From Oxyruncus cristatus (Eukaryota > Chordata > Aves > Passeriformes > Cotingidae), in the NCBI GenBank assembly GCA_013399855.1, contig VXAY01007484.1, forward strand, positions 62,001-126,000: 64,000 bases of DNA, read 5' to 3'. Made by a program: the position numbers and the translations under genes. Each line of letters starts with the position of its first letter. Within the stretch, counting starts at the first letter, position 1. Shown here in pieces: positions 52,485 to 63,290 of the stretch. A model generated the notes under the pieces. That model searched no databases. It saw only the letters and a program-made list of their open reading frames with translations, and was not told the origin of the DNA.

Positions 52485-53630
52485 CAGATCATTACCAGCA
52501 GCCCAGGCTATCTGGGGAGGTCCCGGATGACTGTAAGCTAGACAATATGACACCCATCTGCAAGAACGGCAGAGAGAGGATTTGGAGAACTATAGCCCTG
52601 TCAGTCTGACCTTGGTTCTGTGGAAGGTCACAAAGACCATCTTGAGTACAATCATATGGTATATACAGGACAACCAGGGGATCAGGTCCGGCCAATGTGG
52701 GTTTATGAAAGGCAGGTCTTGCTTCATTAACCTTATCTCCTCCTATGACAAGGTGATCTACTTAGTGGATGAAGGAAAGGTTCTGGGTGTAGTCTACCTG
52801 GACATTGGTAGAGCCTTTGACACCAGTTCCCACAGTGTCCTCCTGTCTGCTCATGGCTTGGATGGATGTACTCTTTATTAGGTAAAAATACTGAACAGCT
52901 GGACAGCCAGGCCCTGAGAGTGGTGGTGAATGGAATTCCATTCAGCTGGGGGCTGGTCACAGGTAGTGTTCCCCATGGTTAAGTATTGAGGTCAGTCCTA
53001 TTTAAGATTTTTATTGATAACTTGAATGGGGGGATCAAATGCACTCTCAGTTTGCAAATGACACCAAGTTTTGCAGGGGTGTCAATCTGCTGATGGGCAG
53101 AAAGGCTCTGCAGAGGGACCTGGACAGGCTGGATTGATGGGACAAGGTGAATTGTATGAGGGTCAACAAGGCCAAGTGGTGGGTCATGCACTTGGATCAC
53201 AACAACCCCAGGCAGTGCTACAGGCTGGGGGCAGAGTGGCTGGGAAGTGGCCCCGAGGAAAAAAGCCTGGGGGTGCTGGTCAACAGCAGCTGAACATGAG
53301 CCAGCAGTGTGCCCGGGTGGCCAAGGAGGCCAATGGTATCCTGGCCTGTATCAGAAATAGTGTGGCCAGCAGGAACAGGGTTACTGATTGTCTCCCTGTA
53401 CTTGGCACTGGTGAGGCCACACCTCAAATCGTGTGCTTGGTTTTCAGCCCCTCACTACAAGAAAGGCACTGACGTGCTGGACTGTATCCAGAGAAGGGCA
53501 ACAGAACTGGGAAAGGGTCTGGAGTACAAGACTAATGGGGAGCAGCTGAGGGAGCTGGGGGTGTTTAGTCTGGAGAAAAGGAAGCTAAGCGGAGAAATTG
53601 CCTCTCTCTACAACTACTTGAAAGGAGATT
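52485..53630 (+). mobile_element. CR1 LINE, ORF2 reverse transcriptase part, decayed
   Basis: This is the 5' segment of a CR1 copy that continues at 54369. Translation of 52582-52881 reads the middle of a CR1 reverse transcriptase: 'DNQGIRSGQCGFMKGRS' and the motif A region 'VYLDIGRAFDT' (residues 71-81), which keeps the catalytic Asp of LDxxxAFD. The reading frame then breaks. Motif C, normally F-A-D-D in CR1, reads F-A-N-D at 53051-53062, with three bases missing just before it. Further on, 'ctgaacatgagccagcagtg' and 'gaggccacacctcaaatcgt' are ORF2 C-terminal CR1 sequence. Stops and frameshifts make it inactive. The 5' part of ORF2, ORF1 and the 5' UTR are absent. Confidence 0.95.
53626..53630. 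repeat. Target-site duplication, left copy (AGATT)
   Basis: AGATT directly precedes the LTR start (TG at 53631) and is repeated directly after its CA end. It belongs to the interrupted CR1 'gaaaggagattgtagc' region, so the duplicated host bases are CR1 sequence. Confidence 0.92.
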
Positions 53631-54368
53631 TGTAGCAGGGAGATTGCCTAACTGAAACCAGTATACCCTTGAAAGTTCAACAAAACAACATTTATTGCCA
53701 AGTAGCAAACAAAATGAGAAACCGAGAGACAGGAAAGAGAAGGGAAATAAGCCTCCAAGACAACCCCCCTTCCACTCACTCAGGCTTTACTTACAAGGTT
53801 GTCTTACCAACCCCAGAAAGCTTAGAAATCCCCACGGCAGAAGCTGGATCCTCAGAGCATTGGCAGCCTCACACGATAGCAGGCGTCCCTGCAGAGGTAA
53901 TGCTGTCGTCCATGTGAAGCTTGAATCCTCTCCCAGCAAGAGCTATCTGCTTTTCATACAATTAACCTATGATGTCTACCTGGGCAGGTGTGGCCAGCAC
54001 AGCCCAGCCAGAGGCCTTCAGTCCCTCCCTCCATTATGTAAGTGGTGCCCCTGCTGCACATGTGTGTGTACATTGGATTTTCCCTGTGCCTGCCTGCTAC
54101 AGCTCGGGGAGGTCTTCCCTAAATGAGTCTGAGGGCTTACTGCATCATCCTCCTCTTCACTTTCTCCTTCAAATGTCCTTGGAGGGCAGTAGGCAAATAG
54201 TCAAGCCCCAATTAATTTCAGTTTATACAAGATGCTTCTTTCAAGGATGAAGTTCTCGTTTATCAGTGCTTGTTTTCACATAACTTGGCAAGAAAAGAAT
54301 AGACTCTAGCAGGTGACTGGGCCAAACACAGACCAAAAAGTAACAGTGCGTAATTAAGCACGAATACA
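53631..54368 (-). mobile_element. Solo LTR of an avian endogenous retrovirus, 738 bp
   Basis: The insertion starts TGTAGCAGGG and ends ACGAATACA, giving TG...CA termini, and is flanked by perfect 5-bp AGATT duplications inside a CR1. CR1 sequence resumes after it with no loss. No retroviral coding sequence is present, so it is a solo LTR left after recombination between two LTRs, or a family without internal region. Orientation is inferred as minus because AATAAA reads on the minus strand (53691-53696) about 60 bases from that strand's 3' end, the normal place for the poly(A) signal. The 5-bp duplication suits several avian ERV groups; I do not assign the family. Confidence 0.9.
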
Positions 54369-54373
54369 AGATT
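54369..54373. repeat. Target-site duplication, right copy (AGATT)
   Basis: Perfect match to 53626-53630, directly after the CA end of the LTR. Confidence 0.92.
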
Positions 54374-54668
54374 GTAGCCAGGTGGGAGTCGTGCTCTTCT
54401 CCCAGGTAACAAGTGGTAGGACAAGGAACTGACCTCAAGTTGCAGCAGAGTAACTTTAGATTGGGTATTAGGAAAAATTTCTTTGCAGAAAGGATTATCA
54501 AGCATTGGAGCAGGCTGCCCAGGGAAGTGGTGGAGTGACCATCCCTGGAGGTATTTAAAAGATGTGTAGACGTGGTTCTCAGGAACACGATTTAGTGGTG
54601 GACTTAGAAGTGCTGGGATAATGGTTGGACCTGAGAATCGTACTAACCTACTCAATTCTGTGATTATA
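54369..54668 (+). mobile_element. CR1 LINE, 3' part (continuation after LTR)
   Basis: This is the second half of the CR1 split by the solo LTR. It resumes at 'gtagccaggtgggagtcgtg' after the right AGATT copy, passes 'cttctcccaggtaacaagtg', 'gattgggtattaggaaaaat', 'gcaggctgcccagggaagtg' and 'gatttagtggtggacttag', and ends near 'attctgtgattatatgat'. It includes the last ORF2 codons and the 3' UTR with its short tail. Confidence 0.95.
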
Positions 54669-54954
54669 TGATCTGTGGAAAGCAATTGCACAGGTCTTTT
54701 CACTACTTCTCCTCATTTTCTAGGAGGTTTTGCTGACAAAGAAAAACACATTAAATGCTTTCCTCTAACATCAGAATAAATGCTTTTCAGTAATTCTGTG
54801 GCCATTCCTTTTATTCTCAAACAGAGAATTTTTGAATTACAGATTAATTTTTTAATTTTCCAGTGTTACAGTGGAAGCACGGTAGCAAGGGGAGAAGAAG
54901 CACGCTACATAGACCAAGGAGAGACTGAGTCTGCAAGGCAGTCCCTGTGGGAAT
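54669..54954. other. Non-coding stretch
   Basis: I see nothing specific here. Confidence 0.5.
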
Positions 54955-55020
54955 TTTTAAAGCCTCTGAGTCTTAGTCTCAGTTCCTGTGAAACAGAGAT
55001 GATAGTTATCCATCTTTAAA
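54955..55020 (+). repeat. MIR-like ancient SINE fragment
   Basis: 'aaagcctctgagtcttagtc' followed by 'tcagttcctgtgaaacagag' and 'atgatagttatcc' matches the sense MIR segment 'aacctctctgagcctcagtttcctcatctgtaaaatgggaataata'. It is short and degenerate. Confidence 0.4.
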
Positions 55021-58000
55021 ATGTCCTACAGCCTAAGGAAAGTTTGCATTACTGAGCCTGAGCTGGTGATGTTCGAATGCAGGTAGAGTCACACTGAGTG
55101 CTTTCTCAGGCAAGCCTAGTGAGATGCACACTAAGATGGACACCATGGGCTCACTGAACTCAGTAGAAAAATTCCCAATGTGTTAATCAGGCTTTAATTC
55201 AAAATATTAATACTGAATATTAGCATGGGCTACATTTTTAACATTGGCAGTAACACTGCTTTCTATTCATGAATTCATGTCTAGTGTTGCTTTGTTTGTC
55301 AAGGCAGTGCAGTGTTCTGTTTACAGATCAATTTTCTCAAAAGCAGGAAAAAAATGTTTCACAAAAAGAGAGAATGTTCTGGTTAAGGCGGTAAAGCTTT
55401 TTCAATCTGTTGTTCACTGTATTTCTTTTGAAATTTTATTACATGGATTTCTGTGTTGATTCTAAAGGGTTGAATTCACTATTTGAAATGAAAATATGAC
55501 TGGTTTATTTTTTTTTCTGTCCTGTTGTATTTGATTTTGTATTTTACATTTGCAAGTGAATACTTCAACACTGTAAATCTTCCAAATTGAAATCTCATGA
55601 GTTCTGAGATATTTGCAGAGAAAATACCCCCGTAAGCAAACAAAAGGCAAATGAAAAATTCCAAATGAAAATGAAGTGAAAACATTTTTTTTCTTTAAAA
55701 ATATTTTCTTTAGTTTTCATTAATAACTACCAAGGGATTTATTACTTAATGTAAATGAAAAAGTATAGGAAAAGAAAATATCACCTTTAAGTATTCAAAT
55801 AACAGATCTTGACTCCCAATTTACTTGTCATATGCAATAGAACTAAATCAACATTGTATTTAAAATTTTAGATTTAGATTTTTAAAAGGTGTATTTAGGA
55901 AGAAGTTCTGTACAGGTTTGTGTGTGTGTGTGTGTGTATACATATTTATACACATAGTGATTTAGTATACATACATGCGTAAAAACGTACTCTTTATTTT
56001 TCTTACAGTGGTAAGCTTATGAATGACAGAGGAATAAGCTGCCATATCTATAATTCAGGAGCATAATAAAATCATGCATGTAAAGTAATGTTCAGAATAA
56101 CTCTGTTCAAGTCTTTCATTTTGCCCAAAGCATTTTACAGTCAATGCACAGCTACAACTTGTACTTCCTAAGATGTCAGACGGTTTATACTGGTTCAGCG
56201 ATTAAATGGGAGATGACCTAAACTGCAAAAGGGACCAGATGCTGCAATGAGTTTCATATATACAATTTCTATTGTAATTATATGCGTTTAGCTAGACATG
56301 AATTTCAGAATCATGACTATGTGTTTTTTATTTGGCTAAAACCCTAATTCAGTGTCTGAGTCATCATCCAGAGTAAGTTTTCCATTAATGTGATTCCTTG
56401 ATTCAGAATTTCATATTGATGTTAAATCTAGCAGAGTCTTGACCACTGGACTTTATTTTTACAACTTTATAACATCTCTTATTTCTTGAAATGCCTTAAT
56501 AAATAACAATTTTAATTACATTTTGTCAGACTTTGAACTGAGAAACAAGTTACTGGATCTTGAAAATATTGTGAATCACAGTAAAAAGTTTGAGTATTCT
56601 TTCATTATTTTGCTCTGTTGACTAAATAAACATCACATTTCTCAAACAGTAATACTAAAGCTTTGAAGTCTTTTATTAAATCAACTTCTTTAATGAGAAA
56701 GCACAAAGTTGCTCATGCTCAGAAACATTGTTTCCTTTGTTAAATAATAATCAACTATTTTCATTACTTCCATAATGTACCGGAGCCTTTCTAGTTACTG
56801 AGGGTTTTAAGACTGCAGTACAGTCCTTTCAAAATGTTCCATTTATATAACACATACATTATTTGCCTTTAAGAAGAGAGAGATGACCAAATATCTTGTG
56901 CAAAAAATATGAAAATAATCATGCTTAAAATATTTAACAAAACTTACTTTAATAGGTAAATATTTCTAGTAGTTCAGCAATACAGAATCCTTAAAGAGAG
57001 CAATACACATACACTCAGGAATTATTTAATTACTTTTTTCTTATAAAAGTGAATTCTGTAGCCTAACTTAATTCAAATTTAGAATAGTAATTGGGAAGAA
57101 CAATTAAAGAAATCTGTATGAAAATACATTTATACTGTGCAAAAAGACCCCTAACAATATTAAACCCTTCTTCCATTGCAAACTCTGCAACAATATTCTG
57201 TGATTCTGTGATAGCCATCTTCAACTGGGGATCTGTTTCCATTTCAAATGTTTAACTCAGTGTTTCTAAACAGTCCCTGTTATCCCCCTCCCCTTAAATC
57301 TGAGGCAACACTGCATGCTGGAAAAAACATCAGGTAGATGATGGTTCCCTTTCTAGATGGATTTTCTTCCTCTGGTAGGTTATTTGCAATGGCTGTTCTG
57401 CTTACAACTGACCTGGTAAGATTCCAAAGACCAAAAACCAGATCTTGACTTTTCTGAAGGATAAAGTTACCCAATTTTTCCCTATTCTAAGAAGTAGCAG
57501 TGATGAAATGTATGTTCAAGGATATTTATTGAGTGCTATGTTACAGAGCAGGAAAAATCAGTCTTATTTTCCCTTAAATGCTGAAGGCATTACTGAACAA
57601 ATGGTATAAATGCTAGTAATGAATGAAATCTACATTTTATTAACAATTAGATTGTTGGTGCTTAAAGCTCTTTTATTCAGTTTCTCTCAACTGACATTTT
57701 TTCTAATCAATTTCAGATGACGTTCTTTTAAAGTCTTTTAATTGGCATAGTGATGTGTCCATGCAGAAAAGTGGCTTAGGTAATCTAAATGCTTCCTTAT
57801 ATCTTGACAGATATATGCTTATTGTAATTGCTTACTTTGTGTCCTGTACATGGAAAGACTGTGAATCTCAGAAATAAAGCACTATGTAATGAATTAACTC
57901 CAGTGATAACTACTCTTTTTTATTATTCAGCAGAGTAAACAGCCATTAATTTAAAACACGTAAATTGGAAATCTGAGAACCATATCACTAGCTGTAGTGG

Positions 58001-59383
58001 GACATATTCCTACAGAGCGTGATTACTTCTATGATTCTTGAATATATAAGAATTGCTGTGAAGCAGAACAGTCAGATATTCCCATTAAGAGGCATCAAAT
58101 ACTAGCTCATTAAAGGAAAAAAGAATCTGTGGTCATGGGAAGAATCTACAAGTCATTCCATTTCTAAATTAACATCTAAAATAGTTCGAGTATAATGAGA
58201 ATAAAGATAAAGGTTTGAAAGCTTATTACTTCCTGTGAAGAAATAGCACATTCAATGTATTTTTGAAAGGGTTGAAATATCATGACAAACCCCGTATAGC
58301 TCACAAACAGTTGCATTTGACTCTGAAAAATGGACATGCTTGTAATTGAAGGTAATAAGAAAGGAAGAGGAAAAAAAAAACCCAAAAAATTAAAACCTGA
58401 TTCAGTATGTCATAGAAGGATATATGCAGTGGAAGAATGCATTTAAAGAGATATCATTCCATTTTTCAGATTTTTAGGGTTATTCTAGACCTTATGCTTT
58501 GGTTATCAGTAGCTGCTATGGGTGTTTATGACATTAGATGTTAATTGGCTGAACACAGAGGAATTCCAGGGAGCACAACTCTAAAGTCTCTTTTCTTAAA
58601 CTTTCTTTAGAGTACTCACCCACTCTTGGGGTTCTGATCTCTCCTCTGGAGACCTCTGGGGTTCTTCTTTCATTTAGATGCCTTATGTGTGAATTTTAGG
58701 ATCCTGGTTTAGGAAGTCAGGATTGTGCCATGGGAAAGAAACATCTGTTTTCTAGATACCAGGATATCTAACTTAGGAAGTGTGTATGATCCTGAAAAGC
58801 TTCATGTATAGGCTTCATTATTTTTTAGAAAGGTAGAGCAGGGTAGAGAAAGGTAAAGATTTACTAAGTAAGTTTTTTTTCCCTTTGTAAAACTACAACT
58901 TTACGAAACTCTTTCCATATCACTGGAAAATACTTAATTTTTTTCCTTTAAATTTAGGAGCACCCATCACCACATAATATATACTAGTAAGAAAAAATAA
59001 AGCAAATGCAGTTATGTAGACTATGTACTGTGCAAAGAAAGTCACCTTTCTTAAATTTTACTGTAGAGTTTGAATGTCCTGAAAAAAAGATAATGACATT
59101 TGATGAGACATACCTCACATTAGGCAAGCTCTTTGACCAGTCAGTTTTGTTAGCATAAAGTCATATCTTGGAATTGCACACTGAAGGATGCAGCTTCAGT
59201 TTCATACTAACTGTGTTTTTCTCTTACTCTACTCCTTAAGTATGCAGTGCAATGTAGTCATTTAAATTCAGAATTTGGTATTGGCTAGAATATAAGAAAG
59301 GTTCAGTGAAACTCATTATCAGAGGCTCTGGGATGTAGAGAGTCCCCTGCTAACTCCTTACTTTTCCAGTCCCAGGTCCTGAG
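55021..59383. other. AT-rich non-coding stretch
   Basis: No supported gene. There is a (TG)n microsatellite at 55918-55938, and a short attctgtgattctgtgat string at 57195-57212 that may be the bare tail of a lost CR1. Confidence 0.5.
55918..55938. repeat. (TG)n microsatellite
   Basis: About ten TG units. Confidence 0.92.
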
Positions 59384-59745
59384 TGGGCACCATCTTGAGA
59401 TATGTCCATCTCAGTTAAGGCCTGAGCAACTCCTGCCCTAAAGCTCTCTCTTTTCAAATTTACTGCTAGGGTCTGAACGTTTTTTGCCCTCGGGCTCTAT
59501 TCTTTCAGACTGATCATCAGGGTTTGAATGAATGTTGCCTCTGGGTTGTCTCTTTTCACTTTCCATTTCTAAGTTGAAGCTCTTGCTGCCCTCAGATTTT
59601 CACCTTTCAGTTTCAGTATTTGGGTTAAAGATCCACTGGCTATAAAAGACTTTCCATTTTAATATTTTCTTGTGTTGGATGTAGTTGCGTTGCTCTTATT
59701 GATGATGCCTCCCTTTTCACATTTCTCAGTATGTACTGAGTTGGT
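59384..59745. repeat. Degenerate tandem array, 51-bp unit
   Basis: Four units beginning tgccct/tgcctc start at 59434, 59485, 59536 and 59587, exactly 51 bases apart each time. Shared positions inside each unit include ctctcttttca/ctattctttca/gtctcttttca/tcacctttca about 12-22 bases in, and agggtctgaa/agggtttgaa/taagttgaa/tgggttaaa about 34-42 bases in. A weaker unit precedes at 59384 ('taaggcctgagcaactcc' aligns with the unit end) and one or two weaker ones may follow to about 59745. Fifty-one is a multiple of three, and the minus strand of the first unit is open across all 17 codons, but neighbouring units carry stops, so present coding is not supported. Confidence 0.75.
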
Positions 59746-60352
59746 TTGCTCAGGATTTTCCTTACTTCTACTCTCACTCTGTGTTACAACAGAGTAAGAG
59801 TCTTCATTGATTATTTAATTAAGAATTTCTTGAAATCACTTGCAAGTTTTATTTGTATTTGAACAAGTAAACTGTCATGGCTAGAGAGTATGCTTTCACT
59901 TTCATGAAGAAATGTGTGCGCTTTCACGTTTTAGAATGCCACATGAAGCTTGATAGGATTTGTTCATCTCTTTATGTAATCATGCCTTCTCATTCTTTGT
60001 GGAGACTTCTGTTTCAAAAAAGAAGTTTTCATTACTGCACTTTACATAACAGCATTGCAGTATTATATCTAAATGTACCTTTGCATTGCCAAACACAGAT
60101 ACCACATGTGCAGATGTTTGGGATGATGTCTTTAGTTTACTTGCACTCCCACACAACAATGCTTGCTTCTCATTGATTGTTTTCAGTGTGCTTGACTGGT
60201 TTAACCCTACTGATTTTCTAGGAAAAGAATTTATGTCTTCCACTCGCACCTTGTCCTTCAACATTTCATGCATACTGTACTCTTATCAAGGCCAAACTGT
60301 ATGCTGGAGCTTTGGAGCAAGAGAAGCTGAGGTAGGATTATACGCAAGTAGT

Positions 60353-60635
60353 TCACAGAATCACAGAGTGGCTGAGCAGGGATGGTGTCTCTGGAGATCG
60401 CCTGGTCCAACTCCCTGCTCAGAGCAGAGTCACCTACACCAGGATTCTCAACCTGTGTCCAATTGTGATTTAAATATCTCCAAGGATGAAGACTCCACAG
60501 CCCTCTGGGGAACATATTTTGGTGTTTGACCACCATCACAGTTAAAAAAGATGGGGTTTTTAGGTTTAAATTCAATTTATTGTATTTCAATTTGTGCCCA
60601 TTGTCTCTGATCCTTCCACTGTGCTTTACAGCATA
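60353..60635 (-). mobile_element. CR1 LINE 3' fragment, minus strand
   Basis: The block opens on the plus strand with 'tcacagaatcacagagtggc' (inverted CR1 tail) and continues with 'ctctggagatcgcctggtcc', 'ctgctcagagcagagtcacc', 'aatatctccaaggatgaaga', 'ctccacagccctctggggaa' and 'aatttgtgcccattgtctct', all in inverted CR1 order. About 280 bases of the 3' end remain. It is a different and older CR1 subfamily from the copies at 18748 and 52485, judging by its 3' UTR. Confidence 0.9.
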
Positions 60636-61316
60636 TTTGTGTTCAAAACACAGTCAATTGCATCTGCTGTGTTCCCTTGCAACACGCAGAGGGAGTGCAA
60701 AGTACATATTGTGCTAAAGCCTTTCCTTGTTAGAGGTGCACAAACTCAATATTAAAACAGATCAAAACACTGTCTTGGAGATAAACTAGTGTAAAAGTGA
60801 ATGTGGACACACACAGCCTTTTCAGGAGAATTTTTTTCTGTTTGTTTTTTCCCAGAAGTAATTTACGTATCTGAATGCTTGAAGTTTAAATTGCAAAGAT
60901 ACTTGTCTTTGTTCCGCTGGACAAAGACTTGCTATTTAGACTCTTGAATGTAGGTATCTAACATCAGAGGCTATTTAAATCAGGGCCTATATGTTGGAAC
61001 TATCGACAGCAGTCGCAAGAAGCTCGCTGTAACAGTTGAGTGAATTTCAGTGGGACAAGAGTTTTGAAGGGCCATATTTGTCAATAAAGATGTTAATAGG
61101 ATTCTAAACTGGTTTATAGAAGTATTCACTTATCATTTGCATAACTTTGTTTTTTCAAGCTGAGGTTCAGTAGCTGTACAGATTGTATGGGGCCAGCACA
61201 GGAGAATCAGGATGCAGAGCATGGTCAGGAGCATGACTCTTGAATATTATTGAAAATGGATACATCCATATTGTGTGTGCCAAACACACAAGGTCTTTCT
61301 AACTGTTTCTTTTAAG

Positions 61317-61347
61317 TTTGTTTGTTTGTTTGGTTTTTTTTTTTTTA
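61317..61347. repeat. (GTTT)n followed by poly-T
   Basis: About four GTTT units are followed by a run of T. Confidence 0.88.
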
Positions 61348-61661
61348 ACTCTAGTAATACCTTCCTGTAGGAGGCAACCTCTAGTGTGAATTTAGCCATC
61401 TCCAGAATGCATTTCATTCCATTCCCCTGTACATGTTTAACATGATAGCAACCCAACTCTTTTAAATCTACTACTGCATTCACATCTATCTTACAGTAAG
61501 AGAATGTTTCTTTCTTTTGGGTTTAAGATCACTTGCAACAACCTCTTGGTGTAATAATGATTAATAGGCATTTGTTGCTTTTATTTCCGTTTGTTACAAT
61601 CACTTTCTCATACTTTCATTGAAGGAAAGGAAGATCCAGAATTTTAACTTTCTTATCTGTT

Positions 61662-61694
61662 AAAAAAAACCCCAACCAACCAATCAAAAACCCC
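61662..61694. repeat. A/C-rich simple tract
   Basis: An A-run is followed by CCCC and AACC-type units; same class as 3787-3844. Confidence 0.85.
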
Positions 61695-62958
61695 TAGACT
61701 TGTTAGATTTATTATTTTTATTTGCTATGTTATTTATATTTTACTCTAAGTAGTTTAAAAGGGTCATGGGATGGGGGCATTTAAGAACCTGAGTTTTGAC
61801 AAATAAGTAGTTACCAGACAGTAAGTAGTTATTATGTATCATGCATTTCACAGCAAGTTTCCATGGAAATATGATTTGTATTGCCCATTAAAAGTTCAGT
61901 GTCATTGCTCTTCTATTAAAGTAAGCTACATCACATTGCATCACATATTGTGTGGGATGCTGTAGGAAAGGAAAGACACTTGGAAAGTAACACTGAGTAG
62001 CTGAAATGCAGTTATTTGTTACCATACTAATCTGCAAAAAAATCTTTTCTTTCTCGAAAATGGAATTTAACCTCCAAATCATGTATATGTAGAAGTAAAT
62101 CCCAAGATCTTGTCTATCCTCATTTTCAATAATACTGAATGGTGCTAGACCAAGGAGAAAAACCCCCCAAACTTGAGGTATTCCTAAAATGAATAACTGT
62201 GTATTTTTCTTGACATATATTAAGCACGTGATGTGATTTTCCTGATTTAGTACACAGCAAAATGCAAAGGTCATTTTTGCCAAAAATAGGTTTTGTGAGA
62301 AATCTTGTGCAACAAGGTCATATGAATCACTTCCAAATTAAAATGAGACTGCTCTTTTAAGCAATTATTAATCCCATTTTGAAGTACAGATAGTGTGCAT
62401 TCAGCAGCATGATGTTACCAGCATATAAAAAGATAAATATGAAGAGGCTTTTTTTGTTTGTTTTTTTTAGGTAGACTAATTTTACAAAAAATGTTTGAAA
62501 AAAGGATTATGTCTGAAATGCTAGTAGGTCTTTGAAAATTCTATTTTGTCTGGCTTGGGATCTGCAATTTGAGAATTCAAATGTGTTTAACCTTTGTTTA
62601 TTTCTTTTCTATACCACCTTAAGTTTATGCATGTTGGATTAGGTTGTGTTTTTACAGGCCACTCTTTTATTATATTCTTTGGAAATACCCAAATGGCTGA
62701 TGCCTCCAGGCTTTGATCTCTCACTGAAACCTCAGACCATAGTGCTTGTTTGTGGTACCTGCGTTTTGCAGGTAGTTCTGTACTAATGATCTCTATTCTG
62801 TCTTTTTATCCAACCTTTTGAATTTAAACTCCTCTCAACTGACTTTTACTTTATATCCAGTCCCTTTTAATAAATAAAATACTATTTTGAAATGTTTTCT
62901 TGGACTCAGAGTAAATTTTGAGCATCTGATATGCATTATCAGGGAACCTCTGTTTACT

Positions 62959-63290
62959 TGTCATGGTTTAGGAATGGTATTCTCCAATTTAGTACTGGTA
63001 AAATCTGTGCGACTTCACCTCCCCCACACTCCCAATTGGAGGCAAAAAAGGCTAAGATCATGGCTGGGGATAAGAACAATTTGCTGGAAACAGCAATGAG
63101 ATAAGAAAATGAACAGTAACAGCAACAATATTAATTAAAACAGACAAAAAGAAACTATATACACAGAAAGTCCCCTACTATAACCTCTGGGCCCTGGCCA
63201 AGGTCCTTCCCAGCTACTGTAAAAAATTAACCCTTCCTGACTGCAGGCAGGATACTATCACAGAACAGATACAATAGACCAGTCTACTCT
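62959..63290 (-). mobile_element. Endogenous-retrovirus LTR (boundary uncertain on right)
   Basis: The left edge TGTCATGGTTTAGGAATGGT is a typical avian LTR terminus, and the following 'ggggataagaacaatttgct', 'ggaaacagcaatgagataag' and 'cagacaaaaagaaactatat' fit an LTR family I recall from bird genomes. Read on the minus strand this would be the LTR 3' end (...ACCATGACA). I could not find the matching TG end or a duplication of the left flank TTACT, so the element may be truncated and its right limit is a guess. Confidence 0.5.

Larger units (their letters stand above)
60636..62958. other. AT-rich non-coding stretch
   Basis: No gene is seen. A (GTTT)n/T-run lies at 61317-61347 and an A/C-rich tract at 61662-61694. 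Confidence 0.5.

Noticed and set aside
53071..53472. 133-codon frame rich in Gly/Gln
   Set aside because: It is an out-of-frame reading of the CR1 ORF2 region, not a gene.
54241..54703. 115- and 146-codon minus-strand frames
   Set aside because: They run across the LTR/CR1 junction on the antisense strand of CR1, so they are shadows.
57195..57212. attctgtgattctgtgat as a CR1 3' end
   Set aside because: The tail repeat alone is not enough; the sequence upstream shows no CR1 3' UTR. Mentioned only as a possible bare tail.
59986..60529. 147-codon plus-strand frame (60086-60529) and its neighbours
   Set aside because: The C-terminal half is antisense CR1 and the N-terminal half has no recognisable character.
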